Assembly: GCA_021014325.1 (NCBI GenBank)
Contig: CM037476.1
Span: 22,728,827 to 22,792,826 of the forward strand
Direction of reading: 5' to 3'
Origin: Plazaster borealis
Lineage: Eukaryota; Echinodermata; Asteroidea; Forcipulatida; Labidiasteridae
DNA: 64,000 nt
The notes below the pieces were generated by a model. The model saw only the letters and a program-made list of their open reading frames with translations. It did no database searches and had not been told where the DNA came from. A program made the translations under genes and the position numbers. This document shows positions 23,730 through 37,100 of the stretch, piece by piece (the first letter of the stretch is position 1; each line of letters opens with the position of its first letter).

Positions 23730-25943
23730 GTTTCTTGATCAAAGAATATTGTCCGCGTTGAATGTAGCCAGATAACTTCTAATAAAATATATTAACGACA
23801 TTTTCTAATTATACATTCGTACACTCCCAGTTGATCTCCATTTCATTTATGTATTGTCTTGTTTGGAAGTGATTTTTCGTAAAGCTCCATTGAAGTCAAC
23901 TGATTATCGGAAGGGGCCTCTGTGTAATTATGAATGCCTCATACCATTGTGGTTTTGCAGAAAATGTACAAGAATTTTACAAAATAGCTGGTTTCGTGGA
24001 CCTCGCTGAAATGTTTTGTTTAATTATTAACATTAACTTCGATCAGATTAGTTAAATATTTCAGAGGAAACACAATGCACTCGGGGGTTTTCGGGTTTGT
24101 TTTTGTTTGGGGTGTTCAAGGCCATTGCGATGGTCATGTTGGAAAATTACCATATTAAAGTTTCACGGTCTGATTTTCACCGAAAGGCATTGTTTTGAGA
24201 TTTATTTATCTCTGAACGAATTTTGACAGATAAAGATGTAACAAAATCCAAACAATTTCGCATTAGGCTATGCCACGGACGATGCGCAAAATACATAAAA
24301 CGTGCAAATTGTTTGAACATGGCTAATGGACGTGAATTACAATTTAATTTAAGTTTTTAATTAACTACCACTTATAATTTGCGGATTTTCCGTGCAATAA
24401 CCTTAATATTAAAGCTTATAACTTTCTCGAATCTATGAAATTAACTACTTTATATTTAAAACTAATTTTTTGGTGTAAATCGGCATTAGATCGGACCTAG
24501 CATTTTAGACGAAAACAGATGCGTTTCCTTTTGTTTGTTTTGTCAAAAGCATATGTATGTAGGCCTATAGGCCTATATGCCTAAAAATGTATGTGTCTGA
24601 ATATACACCAAGCACACCATCAAGTTGCAAATAACTAAATCGGTGATAATGCGACTTTTCAAAAGGGGCAAGTGACACTCTTTCGTTCGTTAATTCTGTA
24701 TGATGTTGTATTCTACATTGCTTCTGCTTCTGGGCGTTAATTACTCAAACAGTTACTGCAAGGTTAGTCAACTTGTGACAAAAATGTCAGAAAGAAGTGT
24801 ATCTGCGCCAATTCAGATGTTGGTTTTTTACCGCACGTGAATTGGTAAAAATAGCGAGGTTTATTCTGTTTGTCTTATAACATACCTTTTGGGTTTATTT
24901 AAACATGTTTCAATACTTTAAAACGGGTACTAGAATTACCCGGTGTGTCGGATGGGATTTGTGGACAGTACTTAGTATCCATTGTAGATATTATTTATGG
25001 GATCGGTAAGGGTGTATGGAGAATGGATAACCACTTTAAGGTCTTAATAAAACAATATTAGTACACTTTTGGCATTAACTGTTTGAGTCATGCCGTGTTG
25101 ACTACCGTATTTTAGAAGCAGACAAATTGGCAAGAATTGAACCACGGGTGTATTGGTAATGATCAAATTAAACTAAATGGTAAATTTGTGTTTCTAAGAA
25201 GTTACTTTCATGGGCCTAATTTGTTTTTAAAAAGTTTTCAATTATAGATATAAGCAATTGATGTAAACGGCAATGGTCTATTAAATGTAGTATTTTCACA
25301 AATTAATATTATGACACTACATTGAAAATAAATTTAAGAACAATTGTGTAAAAAGTAGGCCTATATATACCTAAAGTGCCAGTTGAATTTTTATCGGACT
25401 TTGTATACACTAACCAAAAATCTGAGACACCTCCTCCAATAAATCTCACCTACTTGGAAATGCACCCTTTTCGTCAAACTTGTGCAAAAGTATTTAAAGT
25501 TATTATTTATAGGTATATCTATTTTCCTTCAGTCCAGATAATTATCATTTACGAAACAAAAACGAGTGAACAAATGTTTACATGTATTAATGTTGGTGCC
25601 GTGTTTTGTCAATTCTCTCTCTTACATAGAAGCCTCATCTCAGCATCTTTCAAAAATCGTTCGGGTCAAATTTTGTCTGCCCATTTCCTAAATGATCTGC
25701 TGATAAAACTATAATGTTTAGGGGCCATTTAGACTACTCGCAAGTAAAAACATTTCAAAATTCAACATGAACAGAAATTTAATAGGGCGTGGCCGGGCCA
25801 AATATTGCTCAATGTGTCGGGGGTTTTTGTTGATAGTGTATTTTGTTGTTGAGTGTTGCTGTATTCTGAAAACACAATATATGAGATTGTTATTATTGGT
25901 TGAGTCAGTGTTCTTCTTAATTTTGATACAAATAATAGACCGG
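23730..25943. other. Intergenic, nothing recognised
   Basis: Unique-looking AT-rich sequence. The longest open frame (about 25,376-25,714) has no domain-like sequence and no supporting splice partners. Confidence 0.5.
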
Positions 25944-26112
25944 TTACACACCTATGTTCCAACACCCTTATTGTTCCGACATCCCTAGTATATTTTCCCA
26001 ATCCTAACCCCAACCCTAACCCTAACCCTTACCCTAACCATAGCGTGTAAATCACGACGAGGTTTCGGAATATAGGGTTTTCGGAACATAGGGTGTCGGA
26101 ATTTAGAGCAGT
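25944..26112 (-). mobile_element. Short element with a TTAGGG-type core, copy 1
   Basis: The centre is an imperfect (CCCTAA)n run (about 26,003-26,040). It is flanked by inverted words: 'CTATGTTCCAACACCC', 'TTGTTCCGACATCCC' on one side and 'TTCGGAACATAGGGTGTCGG' on the other. The same order, inverted, occurs at 54,054-54,217. The shared frame includes 'CACGCTAT' beside the telomere-like run and 'GTGTGTAAC' at one end, so this is a dispersed element, not a chance telomeric patch. Confidence 0.7.
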
Positions 26113-26147
26113 CACCGATGTTGTGTCCCATGCAGTGATGAGGAGCT

Positions 26148-26991
26148 GGGCCAAATTTCATAGAGCTACTTAAGCAATAAACAAAGTACTTAAGCACAAC
26201 AAAATCAAAGAGTAAGGCTAAGAGCAACAGGTGTATTTTTAATTGCACTATTTAATTTTTGGTTATTTCTCAAATTTACAGCAGTTGTCATTATGGTCAA
26301 AAAATTGCTATCGAAACGGGATTTTAAAGCACAAATTTTTCTTTTACCATTTTTCATACAAATTGTGAAAACATGCTCCAAATTTTACGAATCAATCTAA
26401 TTTTTCTAGGCTAACAATTTAAAAATTGATAAATTCCAGTTATTTCTTAGCAATATATCGCACATTTTGTCATGTTTGAGATTCAAGGGATAGAAAAGAA
26501 AAATCTACCCTCCTCTTTTCGGCTGGGTTTGAGCAACAAGGGATAGGAAAATCTATCCCCTTACTTAAATTATTACCACTCGAGCCACAAATAAACTCTC
26601 TTTTTGTCAGCTTTCTCAATAATGAAGTATACATTTTAAATAAAAAGCTTTGCGTATTTTTCTTTGATATTATGATACAATAATAGTTTGGAGTACAACT
26701 GTGGCAAATTGTTTTGCTAACTAAAAGTATTTTAAAATTTGCACCTGATTTTTACTTTGTTCCTTCAGTAATATTTTATGAAGAAAAACCCATTATTTTA
26801 ACATTTTGAAAACAACTTCAAGAAAATTTGCTATATATTACCAAAAAAGTGAAAAATAAAAATTCTAGTTAAAAATGAACCTGTTCACAATGCCATGTTA
26901 CGTGCACAACCGATAACTGGCATCCATGCTTATTTTGGCTTCGAATAAAATATGTTTTGTTTTAATTAAACAGCTCTATGAAATTTGGCCC
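26148..26991. mobile_element. MITE family D, long copy
   Basis: The termini are 'GGGCCAAATTTCATAGAGCT' and its inverse 'AGCTCTATGAAATTTGGCCC'. The 800-bp interior is AT-rich with no coding frame. Family members share these ends but not the interior. Confidence 0.6.
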
Positions 26992-27447
26992 GGTTTAGGC
27001 CTTTACCTCAGCAGGATGATTCGCCAGAGATTCAAAGCAATAGCGCCCTCTTGTGTTAAGAATTTAACATGTGTTCATAATTTGTGCCGAAGAGAAGTGA
27101 AGTAAAAAAGATGTGCGCTTCACTTGAAACTCAACATTTATGAGTTCCTTATCTCTTTATTTTACCATGTTTTTGCCGAAACTAATCTATATGACATTTG
27201 CAGTAAAACAAAGACATTTGTAACCCGTAGGGACCTACTATGATTAATTGACTCGCCTCTTTCCATTAAAGTGTTTTTCAATGTGCTTGTTGTGAATTCT
27301 GGTTGAGATTAGAGTAGGCTAAAATTAGATGGCTCCCCTTTTAAAAAAGCATCGTGTTATCATTTTCAATGCTGGACGGTTCAAATTTGCACTACAGGCA
27401 ATCTCATTGCATTTGTATTCCTAGTTTCAGTATCAAGTTTTCACTTC

Positions 27448-27829
27448 TTAAAGGCACTGAACACGTTTGGTAATTGTCAAAGACCAGTGTTCTCACTTGG
27501 TGTGTCCCAACATAATTATGCATAAAATAACAAGCCTGTGAAAATTTGGGCTCGATTGGTCATCGAAGTTGCAAGAAAATGATGAAAGAAAAACACCCTT
27601 GTTGTACAAATTTGTGTGCTTTCATATAGGAATAAAAACCTCTTGCCAGAAGTTGTTATTAATTTAGTGAGAAATGACCTATTTTATCAAAAACTACGTT
27701 ACTTCAGAGGGATTCGTTTCCTACGATGTTTTATACTATCTGCAGCTCTCCGTTGCTCGTTACCAAGTAAGTTGTTATGCTAATAATTATTTGTTTTGAG
27801 TCATTACCAAACGTCTACAGTGCCTTTAA
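27448..27829 (+). mobile_element. MITE family C, copy 3
   Basis: This is a full-length copy from TTAAAGGCACTGAACACGTT to 'CCAAACGTCTACAGTGCCTTTAA'. The ends are inverted repeats. Confidence 0.8.
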
Positions 27830-29122
27830 ACTTGCTCAAAATAATGTTGTGGGCCTACACAGAGTACATGTACAGACAAATTAAAACACACCGGAATGCT
27901 ATCATTCCCAACATCAAATTTAACAATTATCAAAATGATTCTTTTATTAAAAACTTTTGAGTTCATACCCTTAAAAGAGCTTGCTGTAGGCTGATACACA
28001 GAACAAATCATACTAATGACACATGTCATACTTTGAGGAAATCTTTGTGGTGCAGCTTTCTTTTATCACACTTGTACAATAGGATTGTGAAAAGAGAGAC
28101 ACTTTTGAAACATAAAAAGTACTTTGCTGTTTCCTAAAAATGTTCAACAAGCAATGTGATGAAATTTGACAGAATTGTGATTTAATTTTCATTTCAAAAT
28201 AAGTTGTTGGTTTGATAAGCAGACTATGACAGGGGTCAACGATTATATTTTTGTCTAGTTGATTGTTTTAAGAGAAACTCTGCACCGCAGTAATTTTTGA
28301 ACGTTTTTATTCAAAATGTATTTGGAATCAGGGAATGAAATTAAATAATTCCAATGAAAAGAATATACCATAAATTTGTATTATTGTTCAATAGTGATTA
28401 ATATACAAAATAATAAGTTAGCAAGATAATTAAGAATGCCACATATATTCAAGTGGAGCAGCAGACTTGTTGGAAGCAGCAATTTTGGCATACAGTAGTG
28501 CAGTGAAGCCAATTATCAAACTGATCCAATTAGATGAGTGTATAGCTCAAGACTGAGTAACAGCACTACGAGGTCTGATCACCTTCATTTTTAAGAAGAT
28601 TATTGCGACTACATGTATATTGGAAATACAGCTGTGTACACTTGTGTCCCAAATTGGTGTCCTTTTGGAATTCACCTGTCTTCTCAAACATTACTCATAA
28701 TTGTTTGGTCATCATGGTTACTCACAGGCTCAGTTCTAAAGTACACAACCTACAGTGATAGCAGATTTGTTTTGGTATAAACCTCTTTTCCACTTTCTTA
28801 GTGCATATTTTGAATTTTTCTGCTGAAAAAATGACCATTATATAAAGAATGAGTACTGAAACTACCAAACATGTTTGAAATAAAAGTTATTGATACAGTT
28901 TGACCCAATGCATCTGGTATTTATTTTAAACTTGCTGGTCTTGTGAATGAATTTGAAAATGTCAACCCCACCACCCCAACCAATTACTAACATTTTGGGG
29001 AAATAAACAAATTCTCATGAAAAATCAACATGAAATATGCCTACATGTTGTTATAACCAAAAGACATCTCGCCATTTTTCGAGATGATTTCTGGTGAAGA
29101 ATGCTGAGAATTTCATAGAGAA

Positions 29123-29153
29123 AGTCAGTCAGTCAGTCAGTCAGTCAGTCATG
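29123..29153. repeat. (AGTC)n microsatellite
   Basis: Seven tandem AGTC units lie just beyond the 3' end of the protease gene. Confidence 0.9.
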
Positions 29154-29166
29154 ACTTTTATCAGGA

Positions 29167-31157
29167 CTATGATGACAGCATGCTGCATCTGTGCACCACA
29201 GCCAGGACCATTCGTCTCATGGTTACTCCATTTGTAGAGATGTTGCCGAACTCAACTCCCTGAGAAAATTTAGGTAAAGAGTAGGTCAAAAGTTAGGTTA
29301 TTATGATGTAGATGCAAAGAAATGTTAACTGTATGGTTATGATTCATGTTGGTCTAGAAATACAAAATAAAAATTGTTGTACTGCAGACCGGAGGCTCCT
29401 TGTTTGCTGGTTTAGAGTGGCCTTGTCAAATGTGTTCAAAGTGCTTCATGTTAATTTTCACCCTCAATGTGAATTTTGTTTTGAAATTTATTTTATTTAT
29501 AAGGGCCTTTCTAAAAGGTATTTGCTTCCTTGCTTCTTTGACTCAACCCCTCCCACCTGTATGTGGTGAATACTAACAAAAGGCAGATGCTAAACTTATA
29601 ATTGACGAAAAACAGATTAAGACCAGAACAACTTCAAGAAAACTGGTAATGCTTACATTCATAAAAGCCTCAAAATTTGCAAGAAGGAATATGCCACAAT
29701 CATGTGTGTTGACTTGCTGTTTCACCTGCAGAATTGGTAGATGAACAAAATAATGTTAGGTGTTGATAACACGTGTAACATATCCGGTCATAAATTATAA
29801 AATTTAAATTTTTCCATTCAATGTGTAATACAACTTTGGTGATAATTATTATGCAGATTTACATTTGAAAAATTATCATTTGATAAGGACATATACTGTA
29901 TTGAGAAATATTTTATCATTTGAAATGCTGTAATCTTTGAAAATACATTTATCAACGTTTAAAACGAATTTGAGTGTTTTTCATAAAAGTAGATTTTTGG
30001 GAATTTGAAAACTTTACAGGTGGAATAGATGTGATTTTCTAAAAATGAATTACAAGCATAAAGCCCGGTTCATACTTCCTGCAAATGCGAATGCGAAGCG
30101 AATTTTCGTTACGCAATAATAGGTACGCGCTCGTTTTCCAATTGTGACGCAAGGAAATTCGCTACGCACGAAGCATTCGCAAGAAGTATGAACCGGGCTT
30201 AAGTCTGACAGTTATTCCATAGTTCAGAAAATTCAAATGAATGTAACATCAAGTCCTTAACAAAAATGTATGTATTTGTTTTTAAATAAAACCTATATAA
30301 TTTCTGTGTAAACTGCTATACCTCAGGAACATCCATGATCAGTACTTGTTCTTCCACTTGGGTTCCATCAACAGCAGCACATTGATCAACCAAATAAAGA
30401 TATCTGTTTATAAAAAGGTACAATTTACCTTCAGATCAATGAAAATAATATTTCCTTTAACAGCCTTGTTGGGCTTTAATACCCTTTCTATGGCCCCCAT
30501 CCCCAGATTTCTGCTGCAATTTTATAGATAGCGAATGTGACAGTATACGGTAGTTGATTACTCAAAGGTTGTTTACAAATTCAAAACCCTTACAAAAGCA
30601 TGATTCAAAACCAATAGCACTGATTGCAATAATTCCATCACAGTGACTACTGGGCAATCCAATTGTTATTAAAAACAAACTAACTTTAATTTAATATTAT
30701 TGTGTCAGTGAGTGTCTGCCATAAACAAGTGTATTGTCATTATTGTAAGTTTTTGTCAATCTTGTGAGCAAGCTGTCAGTATTAAGTTATATCTGCTTAC
30801 ATAGTATACAAACTTGTTTGCACAAGACAAGTTCAGAGAAAAATTAGAGTTAAACAAAAACAAATTGATTAGAGCGGGATTTGAACCAATGACCTCCGGA
30901 TTAACGTGCCGGCACTGTACCAACTGAGCTATAATTTTGTCAATATCTTTGTTCAGGGGTGCTAGTCAGAAGCCACACAACCAAGTTCAGAGATTGGTAC
31001 ACAAAGAACACCGGAATTGTAATAAAGTAAATGTAATTATGCCAAACCTGATGACAAAGTTGTGCAGACGGCGGTAAACATCAACTCCAAGAAACCCAGG
31101 TAGAGAGTCTAGAATGTGCAACCTTTACAAAGGAAATAAGGAAAAGTATATAATTTT

Positions 31158-31194
<37 letters not shown>

Positions 31195-34100
31195 TTTCTA
31201 ATGAATTTTTAATTGAATTAATGTAAATTTAGACCCAATTCAATCTTCTGATTGTGATGTCTTTTTTTATTGTGAAATAATAAATAAACCATTTATCATC
31301 ATCATCATCATATATTACATAAAAAAAATGGGGGCAATGGTTTCTTGTGCTTACTTTTATTGTTTTAAAGATTTTGTGGAATTTTTAAATGCAATGAGTA
31401 AAATCTTATCAGTGATTTATTGTGATTAAATAATTGCTATATTTATGACACTACCTTGTAAAAGAAAAGCACATAAAATAGAAACAAAGCAAAAGAAAAT
31501 CTCACGTTTTGGCTTCCCTTTGCACCACAATACCAACCCAGTGATTCCTGAAAATAAAATAAAAACAATACAATGCCATTAGCACAACTTTAAAGCAAAG
31601 TGTTCCTGTAGACAGAATGACACAGGAAAAAAATGCCACAAAGAAATGAAATGACTAAATAAAATTAAAGATGCACAAATTTAACGAACAGAAAATAAAA
31701 GGTTATCAGACAGGCTAGCAAAAAGAAGCTTGAATGCCATGCTTCAAAGTACAAGCTAGGGTGTTAACAAATTGCTAGGGGAAAAAATGAAGCAGGAAAG
31801 TTTTGTGGCAAAAGCCAATGTAAATCTGTACACAGGCAAACTTGAATCACAGCATGTAATACCTAAGTATTCAAAATGGTATAGAGGATGGTTGTGGTAC
31901 ATGTGGCACTTACAGTATACAAACTGGAAATAATAAGTTCCCAGTCCGAAGGAGATGTAGGGAATTTCCGAGTGCCTTTAGATGCTCCTTCATCCGTTGG
32001 ACAGCTTGGTCACCCTGCAGTGTATGCAGCCAGCTGGTTGGCTGCAGGAGTTGTCCAACGAAATAAGGAAAGACAAATGCACCTTGATGTCCAGCTGTAT
32101 GGTTGATGATGTACCTATGTATCAATATCACATTATTGTAATAATAGTTGGATGTTTACAAAATCTTGTGCTTTGGTTATAAGAAAGACTTTTATATAAA
32201 GCAGTGAATCTGTAGACTTGGTTCTAAGTCTGTGATCATGATTTGGTTTTGTCTGACTGATAGCAAACACAGTGTTTACTGAGATAGCACTCTATCATGA
32301 AATCTTTATCCTTCTATCATGAAGCCAATTGAGGAAAATATCCGATGAGGCAAAATGGAGTAGTCTATCTCTCAATAAATGGAACTGTTTTCTATAGTGC
32401 ACGAATGCAAAGCATTCATCACTCTTTTTTCATCACATCAAAATGTAATTGAAGATAAAACTGTAATATAATAAACTCTCTTCAAGATTGTATTCCAGAT
32501 TGGGACAAAAATGCACGGTGAATACAACCAAAATGCATGATTTGTAGTTTAGGCCGTGTATAATGGTATGACTTATAATCCTACAATCAAATAATAAGGC
32601 CTGATGGTGTAATCCTAATTGTTATAATACCTCATACAGAAATCAATCGCATCCCCAGAAATGTCTTCTCCTCTCTGAAGACGATTGACATCTCCCACAG
32701 TCACTTCAGTGCCATCAAGCTTCGCAACACTAAATAAAGTAATTTGTAATAACAATGCAAACAGTATCAGTTACAGAATACATGTAATATTAATAGAACA
32801 ACCGATTGCAAATGACCCGCGTTATTTAACAGAAGCACATAATGTCTTAAACCAATAATAACTCATGGCCTTTTTGCCAGTCTACAAAAAGTTCAAATTT
32901 TTAAGAGTTTGAGCTTATAAATGTTCGGACAGCAAATACTTATAACATAAGTTAATTATAATTAGCCTATACATATGGGCCTACTCAACAACATAGTACA
33001 CACACAAAAAATGTTGCAAGATGATGCCGTTTCGAAATGTAGGCCCTGTTACATGCAAAATTGTTTGTACGGTTGACAGACATGAGATAATGTCGGGATC
33101 CCGACAATAATTACTATATCATTGGGATCGTCTCCTCCCCGTCCACGCTCAAGCAAGGACGACCCCGTAGGCACACCCTCGCGTGTTACTATACATTAAT
33201 ATACAGCCATGAAGAAAGTTAAGCTGTGATTGTTGCTCACTAAGACCAAGAAACAAAAGAAATCTTACCTGGTCAAGGAGCTCAAAGAACAACAAACAAA
33301 TTTCATTGTATTTGCTGCTCCCATAGAGACTCCAGTGCACAGACAATGAAACCAACTCTTACAATTGGGTGACTGAAACGGCACTTCAATAGGCCACCAT
33401 GAAGGCCTGTTGGCAGCTGTCGTCCAGAATGCACTTAGACCTAGGTTTACATAAAATTCATATAGAAATAAACAATTAAATGTATGCATCAATTAGTGAA
33501 TTTAAACCTATTTTACAAATTGTCTATAAAAGACAGTGCAGTATCGATACACAAGGTAGCACAGAAAAGTAAATTAATAGTTGCAGTTCTTATACCTTTT
33601 GAATTGCAGACAGCTGTGATGAGCCGTCTCGGGATGCAACTGTCGGACTTCTACAGTCCACATTAGTTAAGTCAACTGATCCAGTCTGTCCACTACTCCG
33701 ATGTATAGGTCTGGTAGCGTGTACTAAAAAGAAAGAAACATTTCTTCATTATAAGTACACATAGGCCTAATATTGTTCACTCCGGGGTGACATAAGGGCC
33801 CATTTAATAAAGCATTTCATAACAAATACAAATACCATGTGTAACCACCGAGCTAGGGGAATCAGAGAGCTAATATAAAGAAAAAGGTACATACGATACT
33901 TTATTACACATGAACCTACCTTATTCATTGAACAAGTAGGGTATCAAGCATTTTAGCTACATCAAGCTACATCAACACAAATTATGAAACATGAGACGCC
34001 TCACCTTTGCGGTTGCCAAACGATACAGGCCTCGTCAAAGCCGCTTCCTTAAATCTGGACATCACGTCCATATTGTCCGCGAACGGACGCATGAATGAAG

Positions 34101-37100
34101 GACCTGATTTGAAACACACAAAAACAATGTCAAAAATCACTACACCTTATACTTGCATTTAATGAAAAAGGAAAAATAACATAACAAGTGTAAATAGAGA
34201 TCTTTGAAAAGAACCCTTACCACCCCATTCCAGAACTCCCTTGCTAAGGCGCATGATAACAAAGGGAGTCACTTAAGGTCCTTGCGCGTCAATCCACTTC
34301 TCGGCCTGAAAATGAATAAAACAAGAATGGGTATACGTTTGGTAATCAATCTGAAAATTAATGGCAATAAAAACTTACTTGGTAATAAGTACAGCAGCTT
34401 TCGATAGTAAAAAGCATTTTGAGAAACATTTCACTTGTAATGTAGTTATGGACAAAGATATCAGTTTTTATCCCCCAATTGAATTTAAATCTGAAAACGT
34501 ATCCGCAGATACGTTTCTCAGATTGTGTTTTCCAATTACGGATTATTTTTCCGGTGTGGACATTATTCGCTCCGGATGTACACATTAATATTATTATTTG
34601 TTGTTGTTGTTATTAATATGTTTTCGAGACCGCCAAGTTTTCGGGCCATAGACCATGTCAATCGGGCCTGCCTGAAGGTAGAACTTAAAAGCACTGAACA
34701 CGTTTGGTAATTGTCAAAGACCAGTATTCCCACTTGGTGTATCCCAACATAATGCATAAAATAACAAACCTGTGAAAATTTGGGCTCAATTGGTCATCAA
34801 AGTTGCAAGAAAATGATGAAAGAAAAAACACCATTGTTGTAAAAATTTGTGTGCTTTCAGATACCTAAAAGGCTTCAGACCTGAAGTCTTTTAACATTTT
34901 AGTGAAATTACCTTTTTTCCTCAAAACTACGTTTTTCAGAGGAGTCATTTCTCAAAATGTTTTATACTATCAACAGCTCTCCGTTGCTCGTTACCAAGTA
35001 AGTTGTTATGCTAATATATATTTTGAGTAATTACCAAACGTGTTCAGTGCCTTTAAAGGGTGTCACCTGTTTTTGCTTTAAAAAAAAATACTAAACAAAA
35101 ATGAACGAGTATTTAAGAAAAAATAATTTTCGGTAGATAGGTTGCAGACGTAACCGGCGGGTCATCGGAGGGATTTAATAAAGAAACCTTTTTCGGTTGT
35201 GCCATTTCGTCACTTATGATCTAAACTGGTATACAGTACTGACCGGGACTGGGTGGTCTCTTCTTGAGATCCTCGCCCGCCGCGGGATCCCCTAGGTGTG
35301 ACCACCAGTTTCGGCATGGAGGAAGATGGTTTCGGTTGGTATACTCTACTGGCATACCTTCAAGGCCGTTGTGTTAGTTTTACTCCACTGCCTTTCTTGT
35401 TTTCCTTAACTACTTAAATTTATTTTTCGAGTAGGGGCCTACGTGCTTGTGCATATTTTGTTTCTTGTGGCTCGACCACGGACCTTCCTTTTGGTTCACC
35501 TAATTCTTATTCTCTGTCTCAATGTAACTGATGTTTTTAGGGACCATTGCCTACAAGCTCTGCTTCTAAAATGTATCCTCTGCAGTGTCATGTTTATTTT
35601 AATCTTGTTCTTGATATATACTGTTAAATTGTATTCTTTAAACTGATCGCTCTTGCTGAGTGATAAATGTCTTTTTACTTCTTGATACTGTGGAAAATAA
35701 ACGAACCTTGACCCTTGAACTGTGCAATGGGTTGTTAATGAGATTGATCAGGGATGAGTGACTGTTGTTTATCTGTGATGTGTCGACCTGTGAAATCCTT
35801 ATTAGTTGCGATAACCCTCCATCCTCCCGACCGTCGGGAGGAGCGATTATCGCATATGAAATCCCACGTATTCTCCATGAAGTGATAATCTCAGCTTACA
35901 ACAGAAAGTGTACTGTGTGGTCATTACGTGAATTTCCCATTAGCCAAACTCACCGAATTCCCATGACCCACTATGTTCCGACACCCCATGTTCCGACACC
36001 CCTATGTTCTGACAACACAATCTATATTCCGAGCTCCAACACCCTATATTCCGACACCCCTGTTCTGTCAGCTCAACCTATATTTCGACACTCCTATATT
36101 TCGACACACCTATGTTCCGACACGTTATTTTCCAACATTATTACTCTGTTAATAGTTTGTTTTCCACCAAAAGCACATATTCACAAAATTCCATGTGCTA
36201 TCTCGGCTTTGTTGTTGTTGCTATTTAAAGTTTCTGATGTATATTTGTTTTTATTGTGGTATAGAAAGCAAAACTCAAAATGAATGTATATTATAGCTTT
36301 TCCAGCCCAATTTCAGGACAATTTATCAAATTCATCAGCACGCATTCAAATTCACGCATTTCCCTCTAATCCACTAATACTAGGTTATCTGTGCATGGGT
36401 AAAATTGGACTGTATTTTTGCGTTCAAACGGAGGGTTATTTTAACACTTTTGGATTAAGGGTCGATTAAACTCCTCGCATGCTCGTCTGTAAGGTTAATA
36501 AGCTTACACTCTAAACAAAGTCATTTTTAACAAACCAAAATGCTTCATAAAGGATGATGTTAAAACTTGTTTTATCTTTGATTCACGAAAAGGAGATTGC
36601 AGAGGCACGTAAGCAAAACAGATCAATAAGAGTCTCCTTCATTGTTACAATGCTAGATAAATTAGTATTTAATTGGTTAAGTTTGAAAAGAAAATTGACA
36701 ATAATTGCGAGCGGGTGTGGTTTCTTTAAGTCGCACCGTTTTTCTGGAAAAATTCTATAGTGTCACGCACCATTAACTTTTTATCCGATAAGAAAGATCG
36801 TCTTTCTGATGTTCATTCCCAAACCCATGAGACCCACACCAGTTTGTCAGGTCTGCTCATAATGCTGGGTGATTTAAAACAAATCTAAAAAGTTGTTCAC
36901 CACGAACATACTCAGATGCATTTACTTTCAAAGCATGATGTTCCAACTAGCTGTAAAATAAATTACAATTCTTACCGTATCAGCAAGTTTCCTCCATTTT
37001 CGCCTATTGTACTGGAGATTTCTTTGAGTTATCTGTGAATACAAATAAAAACATCCAATCTTATTACCTTGTACATTCTATGTAATTTATTGGCAGGCGA

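Noticed and set aside
30868..30942. Functional tRNA gene
   Set aside because: Box A and box B are present, but the acceptor stem does not pair and the anticodon stem has a mismatch, so it was kept only as a tRNA-derived repeat.
35765..36283. 172-codon frame rich in Pro, Thr and His
   Set aside because: It arises from the TTCCGACAC repeat cluster and has no other support.
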